Below are positions 15,452-29,996 of a DNA stretch of 64,000 nucleotides, piece by piece. The notes beneath the pieces were generated by a model. That model saw only the letters and a list, made by a program, of their open reading frames with translations. It did not search any database and had not been told where the DNA came from. Numbering within the stretch: the stretch's first letter is position 1; each line of letters opens with the position of its first letter. A program made the position numbers and the translations under genes. The stretch comes from Duganella sp. sic0402 (GTDB lineage: Bacteria; Pseudomonadota; Gammaproteobacteria; Burkholderiales; Burkholderiaceae_D), in the NCBI RefSeq assembly GCF_019219065.1, contig NZ_JAHUWK010000003.1, positions 372,001 through 436,000 on the forward strand, in the 5' to 3' direction.

Positions 15452-16380
15452 TTAAGTGTGGCTGGCGGCGATCAGGCGTTCGGGGGCAAGGATGGCGTAT
15501 TCCTGCAACAGCCCGGTCCCCAGCAAGCGCTCGCCATCGTAGACACGCACCCGTCCGATATGGGCGGACGGCACGGCAACCGCCGGCTCCTTGCCCAGCG
15601 GCAGACGCTGGCCTTGCAGGAATCGTTTGGCCAGCGCCTCGCCCAGATCCACGCGCGGGAAGCTGGACAACAGTGCGTCCACCGGCGACAACAGCGTCAA
15701 TGGCGCTGCGTGCGCGGCCAGCTCTTCCAGCGTAATCATGCGATCGGTGGTCAGCTCGCCAACCTGGGTGCGGCGCAGCGCGTTCAGGTGCGCGCCACAG
15801 CCAAGCGCCTTGCCGATGTCTTCGCCCAGCACGCGGATGTAGGTACCCTTGCTGCAGGTGACCGATAGTTTCAGGAATGGCGCTTCGTAGGAAATCAGTT
15901 CCAGCTTGTGGATGATCACGTCACGCGCCTCGCGCTCCAGCGTGATGCCTTCGCGCGCGTATTCGTACAGCGGCTTGCCGTCGCGCTTCAGCGCCGAATA
16001 CATCGGCGGCACTTGCTTGATCGGGCCGCGGAACTGCGCCAGCACGGCATGGATCTGCTCCAGCGTGACGTTGACGTCGCGGCTTTCCTGCACCTGGCCT
16101 TCGGTGTCGCCGGTGTCGGTGGTCTGGCCGAGGTGGACGGTGGTGTCGTAGCTTTTATCGGCTTCCAGCAAGTCCTGCGAGAACTTGGTGGCCTCGCCGA
16201 AGCACAGCGGCAGCAGGCCAGTGGCGAACGGGTCGAGGGTGCCGGTGTGGCCGGCCTTCTTGGCGTTCAGCACGCGCTTGGCCTTGATCAGCGCATCGTT
16301 GCTCGACAGGCCGACAGGTTTGTCGAGCAGCAGTACGCCGTCCACCAGATCGCGGACGCGTTTCACACGAGCCTGATTCA

Positions 16381-16381
<1 letters not shown>
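15452..16381 (-). CDS. truB: tRNA pseudouridine(55) synthase TruB
   Basis: This 309-aa enzyme makes pseudouridine 55 in the T-loop of tRNAs. The catalytic Asp50 lies in the signature [32 protein letters not shown] at the N-terminus and [18 protein letters not shown] are further TruB motifs. A PUA-like C-terminal end ([17 protein letters not shown]) completes the normal length. The ATG overlaps the rbfA stop by one base (TAATG), with GAGGAA as ribosome site, so the genes are translationally coupled. It is the last gene of the rimP-nusA-infB-rbfA-truB operon, except perhaps for the serine hydrolase. Confidence 0.97.
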
Positions 16382-16779
<398 letters not shown>

Positions 16780-16788
16780 CTAAACGGC

Positions 16789-16814
16789 AAGTGGACGGGA
16801 AGGCCCGTCCACTT
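16789..16814 (-). other. Intercistronic hairpin between infB and rbfA
   Basis: AAGTGGACGGG (16789-16799), loop AAGG, CCCGTCCACTT (16804-16814) is a perfect 11-bp stem in the 72-bp infB-rbfA gap. There is no real U-tract on the transcribed strand, so it is more likely an mRNA-processing or stability element, or a weak attenuator, than a full terminator. Confidence 0.6.
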
Positions 16815-16842
16815 TACCAGATACTGCTGTGCTACCCGTAAA

Positions 16843-19722
<2,880 letters not shown>

Positions 19723-19768
19723 TCAGTCCTCTTTTCTATGTGTCGCGGAGATGATAAAAATACTCAAA

Positions 19769-21819
<2,051 letters not shown>

Positions 21820-21879
21820 GAAATTCTCCAGTTTAAGGCTTGTTAATTTGTGCAAAACAAGCCGTTTAAAACGGTTCAA

Positions 21880-21906
21880 CAAAAAAAAAATGGGCATCTG
21901 CCCATC
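21880..21906 (-). terminator. Terminator downstream of rluB
   Basis: On the minus strand ATGGGCA, GA, TGCCCAT is followed by a run of ten T. It lies about 150 bp after the rluB stop and just before the rimP operon leader. Confidence 0.85.
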
Positions 21907-22055
21907 TTTCTAAAACACCTAGCCAGATGAAAAGTTCCTTGGCAGTGACGCAATCAGGAACTTCTACTAGGCTGGATATTATAACCTTATATGAACTTCG
22001 CTGCAATGCCGCACGGGCGGCATAGCAGACTTACAACAAGGCGAAAGCTGATCGG

Positions 22056-24227
22056 TCAGCCCTTGCGGCGACGCGGCATACCGTGGTCAGCCGCACCGCC
22101 ACGCGGTTGCTGGCCACGACGCGGCGCGCCACTGGCGGCGCCGAAACCGAACGTGGTTTGCAACGGATCTGGCTGACGCGGACCACGGCTTGGGCCCTTG
22201 GCCTGCTGGCCACGACCTTGCGCGCCCTGCCCACCTTGACCCTGCCCCTGGCCCTGACCTTGCGGACGGCCACCCTGGCCTTGCGCGCGCGGCGCCGGAC
22301 CTTCGCCCAGCGGACGTCCACCGGCGTAGCCGCCAATGCCTTGCGGCCGGCCGCCTGGACGGCTGGAACCCTGGCCTTGCCCCTGGCCGCCTGGGCGGCC
22401 CTTGCCACCACGGTTGCCATTGCCGACGCCGTTGCCGCCACCGAAACCGCCACCCTGGCCACGGCCGCCATTACGGGCAGGCTTACCAAACGGCAATGCA
22501 TTTGCGTTGCTGAGGTCGGCGCGGTTGAAGTTCGGCTCGTTGTCGTCGTCTTCGTCATCATCGTCGAAATCACGCTCGTCACGGCGATTGCCACGTTCGG
22601 CATGCTGGTCGCGGCTGCCATTATTGGCATTTCGGCCACGTTTTTCCGGACCCTTGTTTTGCGCCGGCTTGGCTTGCTGCTGCGCTTTGGCGGCAGGCTG
22701 CGCCGGCTGCTGCGCGCCGCCCTTTTTCTCGACGCTGTAGGCAGCCATCAGGCCGCGCACTGCGTTTTCTTCCATCTCTTCCCAGCGGCCGCGTTTCAGG
22801 CTGCTTGGCAGGGTCATGGCGCCGTAGCGGGTACGGATCAGGCGCGACACGGTCAGGCCGATCGCCTCGAACATGCGGCGCACCTCGCGGTTACGGCCTT
22901 CACCGATGATCACGCGATACCATTTGTTGATGCCCTCGCCACCGCCATCAGCGATCTTGGAGAACTGCGCCACACCATCTTCCAGCTCGACGCCGGCCAG
23001 CAGCTTCTGGCGCATGCCCTCTTCCAGCTCGCCCAGGGTACGCACCGCGTATTCGCGGTCGATGCCGTAGCGCGGGTGCATCAGGCGGTTGGCCAGGTCA
23101 CCCGACGTGGTGAACAGCAGCAGGCCTTCGGTGTTGAAGTCCAGACGGCCGACGGCCAGCCATTTGCCCGCCTTCATGGTCGGCAGACGATCAAATACCG
23201 ATGGACGGCCCTCCGGATCGTCCATCGAGACGATTTCGCCGGCCGGCTTGTGATAAATCAGTACGCGCGGCGGCTTTTTGCTGACGCGGCGCTGGATCAG
23301 CTTGCCGTTGATGCGCACCGCATCGGTCGGCAAAATGCGCTGGCCGGTGTGGGCTGGCTCGCCGTTGACCGACACGCGGCCGGCAACGATCAGTTCTTCC
23401 ATGTCACGGCGCGAACCCAGGCCGGCTTCAGCCAGCACCTTGTGCAGCTTCGGCGCGTCATCTTCCGAGGTCAGGTCGCGGCGCACTGCCTTGGCTGGCT
23501 GACGGCCCTTGCCTTCGTCGCTGTCGAACGCATCCGAAGTGACATAGGAGAAGGCCGCATCGGCATCGCTACCCTTGGCGCCGCCGGCGCTCTGGCCGCC
23601 CTGGCGTTGCTTGCCATTCTTTTTCTTGCCGTTGCGTTCATTATTACGCTGGCCATTGCGCTGCTCGTGGCGTGGCTTGGCGACCACTGGCGCTGCCCCC
23701 TCTTCCGCGCTCGGCGCTGGGGTATCGCCAGCTTCGGCGGCAACAACTTCCGGACGTGGATTGGCGGCCTGGCGCGCGGCGCGCAGTTCGCGCATCTGGC
23801 GCGGACCACGTGGACGCGGGCTGCGCTCGCCGGCTTCGGCTGGTGCGGCGGCCGGCGTTTCGGCCGCAACCACTGGCGCGGCGGCTTCGGTGGCCGGCGC
23901 TCCCGGCTCGGCGGCTGGCGCAGCCTTCTTGGCGCGCGGCTTGACCGGCTTGGCGACTGGCGCCTCGCCTTCCGCGACAGGCGCGGCGGCAGCAGCGTCG
24001 GCCTTCTTGGCACGCGCTTTCTTCACTGGCGCCAGCGTGTTGGCGCCGACCGGCTCGGTATTCTCGGCTTCCGCCTTGGCCTTGCGCTTCGGCTTGGCGG
24101 CGGGCGCGTCGCCGGATGCGGCGGCGGCATTATCGGCCTCGATCTGGGCCTTGGTGCGGCGTTTAGGCTTGGCGACCACATCGGCCGCAGCTGCGTCGTT
24201 CGTCTCAGGGGTATCAGGTTTGTTCAT
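22056..24227 (-). CDS. rluB: 23S rRNA pseudouridine(2605) synthase RluB with long disordered extensions
   Basis: Start at ATG 24227 ([11 protein letters not shown]) gives 723 aa. The enzyme core resembles RluB/RsuA. An S4 RNA-binding domain lies at about 257-312 ([20 protein letters not shown]) and the pseudouridine synthase domain at about 320-505, with catalytic Asp363 in [13 protein letters not shown]. The core is flanked by a roughly 255-residue Ala/Pro/Lys-rich N-terminal tail and a roughly 210-residue C-terminal tail rich in Gly, Gln, Asn and Arg. E. coli RluB is about 290 aa, so more than half of this protein is low-complexity. The tails probably bind RNA or ribosomes nonspecifically (inference). 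The start overlaps the end of scpB by 14 bp. Confidence 0.93.
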   Translation of the reverse strand: MNKPDTPETNDAAAADVVAKPKRRTKAQIEADNAAAASGDAPAAKPKRKAKAEAENTEPVGANTLAPVKKARAKKADAAAAAPVAEGEAPVAKPVKPRAKKAAPAAEPGAPATEAAAPVVAAETPAAAPAEAGERSPRPRGPRQMRELRAARQAANPRPEVVAAEAGDTPAPSAEEGAAPVVAKPRHEQRNGQRNNERNGKKKNGKQRQGGQSAGGAKGSDADAAFSYVTSDAFDSDEGKGRQPAKAVRRDLTSEDDAPKLHKVLAEAGLGSRRDMEELIVAGRVSVNGEPAHTGQRILPTDAVRINGKLIQRRVSKKPPRVLIYHKPAGEIVSMDDPEGRPSVFDRLPTMKAGKWLAVGRLDFNTEGLLLFTTSGDLANRLMHPRYGIDREYAVRTLGELEEGMRQKLLAGVELEDGVAQFSKIADGGGEGINKWYRVIIGEGRNREVRRMFEAIGLTVSRLIRTRYGAMTLPSSLKRGRWEEMEENAVRGLMAAYSVEKKGGAQQPAQPAAKAQQQAKPAQNKGPEKRGRNANNGSRDQHAERGNRRDERDFDDDDEDDDNEPNFNRADLSNANALPFGKPARNGGRGQGGGFGGGNGVGNGNRGGKGRPGGQGQGQGSSRPGGRPQGIGGYAGGRPLGEGPAPRAQGQGGRPQGQGQGQGQGGQGAQGRGQQAKGPSRGPRQPDPLQTTFGFGAASGAPRRGQQPRGGAADHGMPRRRKG

Positions 24228-24930
24228 TATTCGTTTCTTGGTTGTGCTCAGCGTCAACCGTTAAATCTGGCGCAGGGCCTTGTTCTTGCTCAATTTCTTC
24301 TTGCTCGGTAGCGCTGTCCTGCTGCGCAGCCTTCTCAAAGTTCTCTTGTAGAGCCGCTTCCAGTGTTTCCATAGCGCTCTGACCATCACTGATTTGCTGC
24401 AACGGCGGCAACTGGGACAGCGAATTCAAGCCCAAATCATCCAAAAACTGTTTTGTCGTGCCCAGCAGGGCAGGACGGCCGACGACGTCGCGGTAACCGA
24501 CTGCATCCACCCAGCCACGGTCTTCCAGCATCTTGATCGTCTGCGAATTGACGGCAACGCCGCGTATTTCTTCAATATCGCCCCGCGTGACCGGTTGGCG
24601 ATACGCAATGATGGCCAGTGTTTCCAGCGTTGCCCGCGAATACCTCGGCGGCTTTTCCGGATTCATCCGGTCCAGATACAGCTTCATCTCGGGGCGGCTC
24701 TGGAAACGCCAGCCAGTCGACAGGCTGATCACTTCCACGCCTTTGCCGGCCCAGTCGAGCCGCAACTCTTCCAGCAATTCCTTGATCGTATCGGCGCCCA
24801 CGCCGGCGCCGCGCGGCCGGTCCTGATCATCCAGCTCGACAAACAGTTTTTTCAGACTGTGGATCGATAGCGGCTCACGAGCGCATAGCAAGGCGGTTTC
24901 GAGGACTTTTTTAGCCTCAACAGTATCCAT
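24214..24930 (-). CDS. scpB: Chromosome segregation and condensation protein ScpB
   Basis: This 238-aa kleisin partner is a dimer of winged-helix domains that works with ScpA and SMC in chromosome compaction. Motifs: [36 protein letters not shown] and [20 protein letters not shown], then [20 protein letters not shown]. The acidic Glu/Gln-rich C-terminal tail (about 195-238) is variable in the family. ATG 24930 is preferred over the TTG two codons earlier. scpA is not adjacent upstream; glk is. It is coupled to rluB, a common order in proteobacteria. Confidence 0.95.
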   Translation of the reverse strand: MDTVEAKKVLETALLCAREPLSIHSLKKLFVELDDQDRPRGAGVGADTIKELLEELRLDWAGKGVEVISLSTGWRFQSRPEMKLYLDRMNPEKPPRYSRATLETLAIIAYRQPVTRGDIEEIRGVAVNSQTIKMLEDRGWVDAVGYRDVVGRPALLGTTKQFLDDLGLNSLSQLPPLQQISDGQSAMETLEAALQENFEKAAQQDSATEQEEIEQEQGPAPDLTVDAEHNQETNNEQT

Positions 24931-25172
24931 AAGCAAAATCGAAAGAAATCAATCACATTCAGTGAGGCTGGCGGGAGTACTCGCTGAAGCTGCTTTTCCG
25001 ACGCCAAGGTCTATGCGCACCTGGCGGGAGAGAGGGACATGCCGGCAACGGCCGAAGCCGCTGCTTTCTACGTGAAACGTGGGCAGGAAGCCAGACGTTT
25101 CATCCAACAACGCGAATTGTACCTGATAAAACCGCAAAACGCGCATTTCGCGTCATCGAAATGTAACTGAGC

Positions 25173-26198
25173 TTACGCGGAGGCAAGCCGATCAGACAAA
25201 ATTGCCGAAACTCCAACGAACGCCGGGTATTCCGCCGTGATCACCCAAGTTGGCACCTCGGACAGATATTGATGGAAGCGGCCTTTGGCTTCGAAGCGGG
25301 CGCGAAAACCGGAACGGTCGAAGCGCTGGCCCAGTTTCGGCACGATGCCGCCGCCAATGTAGATGCCGCCCTGCGCGCCCAGCGTGACGGCGAGATTGCC
25401 GGCGATGGTGCCCAGCATGCAGCAGAAGGCCTCGATCGCCTGGTCGCACAGCGGGCATTCGCCGGCCAGCGCGCGGCGCGAAATCTCGGCAGCATTCAGT
25501 TTTTCAGCAGGCAGGTCGCCGATGGCGGCCAATGCGCGATAAATCAGTTCGATGCCGGCGCCGGACATCAGGCGCTCAGCCGAGACGTGCTCGAATTCTT
25601 TCCAGGCGAATTGCAGAATCGCCACTTCGGCCGGATTGGCCGGCGCAAAAGTAACGTGGCCGCCTTCGCTCAGCAGCGCAGTCCAGCCATCCTTGCCCGG
25701 AATCAGGCCGGAAACGCCCAGGCCAGTGCCGGCACCGATCAGGCCCAGCGGCGTGCCAGGCACGCCGACACCACCGCCCACCTGGTGTTTTTGCGCTGCC
25801 GACAGCTGCGGCAGCGAGCTGGCCAGCGCGGTGAAATCATTGACCACCACCAGCGTGTCGAAGTTGACTTCGCGGCGCAGCGCCTCAATAGAGAATTCCC
25901 AGTGGTGATTGGTCATGCGCACCAGGTCGCCGGTAACCGGGTTGGCGATGGCGATGGCGCCGTTGCGGATGCCGGTGACGCCAGCCTGGGTAACCACGGG
26001 CATGGCCAGGTACGCAACCAGGGCGGCGGCCAGGGTTGGGTAGGCGGCGCACGCCAGCACTTCAATTGCCTCGATCCTGCCCGGCGCGGTTTCCAGCGCA
26101 AAGCGGGCATTGGTGCCGCCCACATCCGCCAGCAGACGCGGGCCACCAGGGAAGACGGTGGTCAGGGAGGGAGGCGTTTGTACGGATTGAGCAGTCAT
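25173..26198 (-). CDS. glk: Glucokinase
   Basis: This 341-aa cytoplasmic kinase phosphorylates glucose with ATP to give glucose 6-phosphate. It is the bacterial Glk (COG0837) type rather than the ROK type. The phosphate-binding motif DVGGTNA lies at 25-31, catalytic Asp in [18 protein letters not shown] and [12 protein letters not shown] (sugar-binding Glu/His), and [12 protein letters not shown] near the C-terminus. Length is slightly above the usual 320 because of an N-terminal extension of about 20 residues. No Shine-Dalgarno is evident. The 243-bp upstream region is unusually rich in operator-like palindromes, suggesting control by sugar-responsive regulators. Confidence 0.95.
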   Translation of the reverse strand: MTAQSVQTPPSLTTVFPGGPRLLADVGGTNARFALETAPGRIEAIEVLACAAYPTLAAALVAYLAMPVVTQAGVTGIRNGAIAIANPVTGDLVRMTNHHWEFSIEALRREVNFDTLVVVNDFTALASSLPQLSAAQKHQVGGGVGVPGTPLGLIGAGTGLGVSGLIPGKDGWTALLSEGGHVTFAPANPAEVAILQFAWKEFEHVSAERLMSGAGIELIYRALAAIGDLPAEKLNAAEISRRALAGECPLCDQAIEAFCCMLGTIAGNLAVTLGAQGGIYIGGGIVPKLGQRFDRSGFRARFEAKGRFHQYLSEVPTWVITAEYPAFVGVSAILSDRLASA

Positions 26199-26220
26199 GA
26201 TGGATCAAAAATAGTTGAGG

Positions 26221-26232
26221 CTTAAGCTTAAG
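26221..26232. promoter_or_regulatory. 12-bp palindrome just upstream of glk
   Basis: CTTAAGCTTAAG is a perfect palindrome 23 bp before the glk ATG. Such placement would overlap the core promoter or leader and suits a repressor. No known family assigned. Confidence 0.3.
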
Positions 26233-26262
26233 GTATTTTTGCCATCACAAGCAAGCGATGTT

Positions 26263-26277
26263 TGTAGTTTTAGTACA
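26263..26277. promoter_or_regulatory. HexR-like box upstream of glk
   Basis: TGTA-GTTTTAG-TACA has the TGTA-N7-TACA form and A/T-rich core of the box bound by HexR, the RpiR-type repressor of glucose and Entner-Doudoroff genes in proteobacteria. It lies 65 bp upstream of the glk start. HexR itself is not in this window. Confidence 0.4.
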
Positions 26278-26340
26278 GTTTGCTACAGAACTTTACGATT
26301 GCGTGAATTTGATGCGTAGTATGACTACCGGCACAAAATT

Positions 26341-26352
26341 GGAAACGTTTCC
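26341..26352. promoter_or_regulatory. LacI/GalR-type operator candidate
   Basis: GGAAACGTTTCC is a perfect 12-bp palindrome centred on CG with the AAACGTTT core typical of LacI/GalR-family operators. It lies 143 bp upstream of glk and not upstream of any other gene, since the DedA-rhodanese gene ends here. Confidence 0.4.
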
Positions 26353-26360
26353 TCAACTCC

Positions 26361-26440
26361 CTCATCCCCGCCCAGGCGAGTATCCATGCTGAGTGTAAAT
26401 GGAGGCGTTGTATGCTTCCCCGCCTGCGCGGGAATGACGG
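26361..26440. repeat. REP-like palindromic repeat element
   Basis: Left arm TCATCCCCGCCCAGGCGAG (26362-26380) is the imperfect reverse complement of the right arm CCCCGCCTGCGCGGGAATGA (26418-26437). The arms enclose about 37 bp. The phrase 'CCCGCCTGCGCGGGAATGACG' (21 bases, quoted here only by position 26418-26438) is a very common intergenic repeat in many proteobacterial genomes. It fits a REP/BIME or small non-autonomous element between glk and the next gene. Confidence 0.6.
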
Positions 26441-26441
26441 G

Positions 26442-27392
26442 TCAGGCGGATGCGGTGTTGTCCTGGCTCAGCGTCTCGCTACGGAAGGCGGCGTTCCACG
26501 CCTCCAGGCCGCCATGCAGCGGCCGGGCCAGGTGGTAGCCCTGGCCGATCAGGTTCTTGGCCACATGCGCGGCAGTCACATCGTTCGGGCAACTGCAGTA
26601 AACAATGATATGCCGCCCCTTATCCAGCCCAACAATCTGAGCCGTCAGGTCACCGCCATTGAACAGCACCGCGCCCGGCACTGCCGGATCAAGCATCTGT
26701 GCGGTGGCGCTGCGCGCATCGACCAGAATAGGCTCGTGGCCCTGCTCCATCATCTGCTTGAAGTCATCAATAGTGATACGCTCGATATCGACCGACTGGC
26801 GGAAACGCTTGCGCTCCACATATTTAAACGCGACAAACAGCGACAGCAACACCCCCAGCACGATCAGCGCCGTCGTGCCCATGGTGCTGAGAATGTCCAG
26901 CAGCTGGTCCACACTGGTGTGGAAGAAAGCACCGATGGCGATGCCGGTGCCGGCCCACAAGGTGCTGCCCATCACGCTGTAGCACAGGAAAGTGCCGGGC
27001 CGCGTGCCCATGGCGCCGGCCAGCGGCGGTGCGATCACATTAAAACCGGGAATGAATTTGGCGACGATCATCGCCTTCGGTCCCCAGCGCTTGAAATTGT
27101 CTTCGGTCTGGCTGACGCAGTAATCCGGCGACAGCGAAATCTTGCACAGCAGCTTGAGGATGCGCTTGCCATAGAAACGGCCGGCGCGGAACCAGAACGT
27201 ATCACTGATCAGACAGGCGAGCATGGCCACCGCCAGCACAGCGGTCCAGTGAGTATCGCCATCAACCGACATGGCGCCGGCCACGATCAGCAACGGAAAT
27301 GCGGGAATGGGCATGCCCAGCTGTTCGATCAGCACCAGGCCAAACACGATCAGCACGCCGTATTCTTGAAGCAGGAGGATTAAATTCGCCAT
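26442..27392 (-). CDS. DedA-family membrane protein fused to a rhodanese domain
   Basis: This 316-aa protein has two parts. Residues 1-195 are a DedA/SNARE-associated (VTT) membrane domain with about five to six helices. It carries the conserved GMPIPAFPLLIVAGA, FWFRAGRFYGKR and FIPGFNVIAPPLAGAMG with the essential Pro/Gly. DedA proteins recycle undecaprenyl phosphate and other lipids across the inner membrane. Residues 208-305 form a single cytoplasmic rhodanese domain with active-site Cys266 in YCSCPND and the ILVDARSA start motif. The pairing may add sulfur transfer or thiol sensing to lipid flipping (inference). It is 26 bp after the ABC ATPase gene in the same direction and might be read with it. 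Confidence 0.9.
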   Translation of the reverse strand: MANLILLLQEYGVLIVFGLVLIEQLGMPIPAFPLLIVAGAMSVDGDTHWTAVLAVAMLACLISDTFWFRAGRFYGKRILKLLCKISLSPDYCVSQTEDNFKRWGPKAMIVAKFIPGFNVIAPPLAGAMGTRPGTFLCYSVMGSTLWAGTGIAIGAFFHTSVDQLLDILSTMGTTALIVLGVLLSLFVAFKYVERKRFRQSVDIERITIDDFKQMMEQGHEPILVDARSATAQMLDPAVPGAVLFNGGDLTAQIVGLDKGRHIIVYCSCPNDVTAAHVAKNLIGQGYHLARPLHGGLEAWNAAFRSETLSQDNTASA

Positions 27393-27417
27393 CCAGATAT
27401 CTTAACTTAAAAAACGC

Positions 27418-28986
27418 TTAACCGTGGCGCGGCATTGCCGCCAGCAAGGCGCGTGTATAGGGTTGCTGTGGATCGCTGTACAGCTGCTGCGCGTCCGCCA
27501 GCTCGACCACTGCGCCGTGCCGCATCACCATCACCTGATCCGCCATATATCTGACCACCGCCAGATCGTGCGAGATGAAGATGTATGACAGCCCCAGCTC
27601 ATCCTGTAAATCCCGCAAAAGATTGAGCACCTGGAGCTGCACCGGGACATCCAGCGCCGACACTGATTCGTCGCAGACCAGGATCTCTGGCCGCAGCGTC
27701 AGGCAGCGCGCGATGGCGATACGCTGCCGCTGGCCGCCGGAAAACTCGTGCGGATAACGGCCGATGGCGGTCGCTGGCAAGCCGACCTTGTCCAGCAGGG
27801 TAAGCACCATCGCCAGCCGCTCGGACTCGTTGGCGCCAATGCGGTGGATGCGCATCGGCTCCAGCAGAATATCGCCGACGGTAAAGCGCGGATTCAACGA
27901 GGCGTAGGGATTCTGAAAAATGATCTGCATGCGGCGCTTGTAGGCCTGAAACTCGCGCCCCGGCATGCCCAGCAGCTCTCGTCCGTCAATCCGGACACTG
28001 CCGCCGCTGGCCTGGTGCAGCCGCAGCAAGGTCAACCCGAGCGTGGTCTTGCCGCTGCCGGATTCCCCCACTACGCCCAGCGTCTGCCCGCGCGCCAGCG
28101 TGAACGAGACGTCATTGAGCGCCGGGAATGCACGCCGCCGCAACCAGCCGTCGCGCAGCGAAAAGGTTTTGCCGAGTCCACGCACTTCCAGCAGCGGCTG
28201 GCCGGCCGCCGCTTTGCGTCTTGGCGTCGCCAGCGCCGCGCGGCATTGCAGCAGGCTACGTGTGTATTCGTCGGCCGGCGCGATCAGTACCTGGCTGGCC
28301 GGGCCGGCCTCGCGCACTTCGCCGTGGCGCATGACGACCACCTGGTCGGCAATCTGCGCCACCAGCGCCAGGTCGTGACTGATAAACAGCACCGACATGC
28401 CGCGCCGCCGCTGCAGGCTGGCGATCAATTCCATGATCTGCTGCTGCACGGTCACGTCCAGCGCGGTGGTCGGCTCGTCGGCAATCAGCAGCCGGGGTTC
28501 GCAGGCGATCGCCATCGCGATCATCACGCGCTGCTGCTGGCCGCCGGACAGCTGGTGCGGATAGGCATCGATTCTGCTGGCAGGCTCCGGAATGCCGACC
28601 TCTTCCAACAACCCCAGCGTGCGCTGACGCGCCTGGCGCCGCCCCATGCCCATGTGCAGCCGGAGCACTTCCGCGATTTGCGCGCCGACGGTAAACACCG
28701 GATTCAGCGAAGACATCGGCTCCTGAAAAATCATCGCGATATCCTTGCCGCGCACGCACGGGCCATCGAAGCGGATGCTGCTGGCGGGATCAATGATGGC
28801 GGACGCCTGATCAAGCAAGCCGATCACGGCCAGCGCGCTGACCGACTTGCCGCTGCCGGATTCGCCGACCAGCGCCACCGTGGTGTTGTGCGGCACGCTG
28901 AAGCTGACGCCCTTGACTGCCTCCACCGTGCGGTGGCGGTCCAGGCGGAAGGCGACGCGTAGTGCGCTGACCTCAAGCAGGTTCAT
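27418..28986 (-). CDS. Peptide-type ABC importer, fused double ATPase (YejF-like)
   Basis: The frame extends upstream to 29139, but ATG 28986 ([11 protein letters not shown]) overlaps the preceding permease stop by four bases and gives a standard 522-aa protein. Two DppD/DppF-type ATPase domains are fused. The first has GESGSGKS at 41-48, LSGGQ at 146-150 and [13 protein letters not shown]. The second has GESGSGKT at 307-314, an FSGGQ signature and [13 protein letters not shown], with Asp-Glu preserved in both Walker B motifs. It drives import of oligopeptides, nickel or antimicrobial peptides in this family (YejABEF, Ddp). It is coupled to two permeases; no binding protein is encoded in the operon. 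Confidence 0.93.
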   Translation of the reverse strand: MNLLEVSALRVAFRLDRHRTVEAVKGVSFSVPHNTTVALVGESGSGKSVSALAVIGLLDQASAIIDPASSIRFDGPCVRGKDIAMIFQEPMSSLNPVFTVGAQIAEVLRLHMGMGRRQARQRTLGLLEEVGIPEPASRIDAYPHQLSGGQQQRVMIAMAIACEPRLLIADEPTTALDVTVQQQIMELIASLQRRRGMSVLFISHDLALVAQIADQVVVMRHGEVREAGPASQVLIAPADEYTRSLLQCRAALATPRRKAAAGQPLLEVRGLGKTFSLRDGWLRRRAFPALNDVSFTLARGQTLGVVGESGSGKTTLGLTLLRLHQASGGSVRIDGRELLGMPGREFQAYKRRMQIIFQNPYASLNPRFTVGDILLEPMRIHRIGANESERLAMVLTLLDKVGLPATAIGRYPHEFSGGQRQRIAIARCLTLRPEILVCDESVSALDVPVQLQVLNLLRDLQDELGLSYIFISHDLAVVRYMADQVMVMRHGAVVELADAQQLYSDPQQPYTRALLAAMPRHG

Positions 28987-29996
28987 TGCTTCACCTTCGG
29001 GTCGAGTGCGTCGCGCAGTGCGTCGGTGAATAAGGAGAAGGCGGTCACCAGCAAGGCCATGGCGCCGGCGGCGGCAGCCAGTTGCCACCATCGGCCGAGC
29101 AGCAATTCGCCCTGCGCCTCGTTCAACATGCTGCCCCACGACACCACGCCGGCCGGCACGCCGAAGCCAAGGAAAGTCAGTATCACTTCGGCCTTGATGA
29201 AGCCCACCGCCAGGATCGACAGCTGCACCAGCGCCACATGGCTGACGTTGGGGAAGATGTGGCTGAACATCCTGCGCCAGTGCGAGGCACCGATGGCGTC
29301 GGCGGCCAGCACATATTCACGCGCCTTGTGCTTGATGTATTCGGCGCGTATCAAGCGATATGGGCCGGTCCAGCCAGTCAGGCCGAGGATCAGTACGATG
29401 CTCAGCACGCCCTTCTGCTGCAACACCGCCGCCACCGCCAGGATCATCAGCACAGACGGGATTGCGGTGAACACGCTGTAGCACCAGTTCAAAAAATCAT
29501 CCGCCACGCCGCCCCAGTAGCCCGACAGCGCGCCCAGCAAGGTGCCCAGACTGACCGCCAGCAAGGCCGCCACCAGGCCAACCGCGATCGAGGTTGCGCC
29601 GCCCTTGATGGTCTTCTTGATGACATCATGCCCCCATTTGTCACCGCCAAACGGCAAGGCCGGCAGGCGGACCGCTGTTTCCGCCGAGACGACAGCGCGC
29701 AGCGCGCGGATATCCTCAGCCAGAGGATCGAAAGGATTAGCGGGCAAATCACGCGGCGGTGCCGAAGCCGCCGGCGCTGGCGCGGCGGCGGCGGGCGGCG
29801 TGGATCCGGCTACGCCGGCGGCAAACTTCGGCGGCGCATAGCTAATGCCCACCTCTGCGTCCCAGTCCGCCACAATCAGGCCGCTGGCGGACAGCAGCGC
29901 CAGCAGCAGAAACACCGCCACCACCGCCAGCGACGCCATCGCCAGCCAATCCGCGCGCAAGCGCCGCCAGGCCAGGCTCCACAAACCCGCGCTCAT
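28983..29996 (-). CDS. Peptide-type ABC transporter permease (DppC/YejE-like)
   Basis: This 337-aa inner-membrane permease has one N-terminal helix (about 19-42). A periplasmic loop follows with an Ala/Pro-rich low-complexity insert (about 62-85), then five further helices. The EAA-type loop contacting the ATPase is seen at YVLAADAIGASHWRRMFSHI (about 228-247). YejE/DppC proteins have a similar plan, though the Pro/Ala insert is unusual. The start overlaps the upstream permease stop by four bases (ATGA), and its own stop overlaps the ATPase start, so all three genes are translationally coupled. Confidence 0.92.
   Translation of the reverse strand: MSAGLWSLAWRRLRADWLAMASLAVVAVFLLLALLSASGLIVADWDAEVGISYAPPKFAAGVAGSTPPAAAAPAPAASAPPRDLPANPFDPLAEDIRALRAVVSAETAVRLPALPFGGDKWGHDVIKKTIKGGATSIAVGLVAALLAVSLGTLLGALSGYWGGVADDFLNWCYSVFTAIPSVLMILAVAAVLQQKGVLSIVLILGLTGWTGPYRLIRAEYIKHKAREYVLAADAIGASHWRRMFSHIFPNVSHVALVQLSILAVGFIKAEVILTFLGFGVPAGVVSWGSMLNEAQGELLLGRWWQLAAAAGAMALLVTAFSLFTDALRDALDPKVKQ

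Noticed and set aside
24949..25146. A 65-codon minus-strand frame between glk and scpB
   Set aside because: No ribosome site and no recognisable features; the gap more likely holds the scpB promoter.
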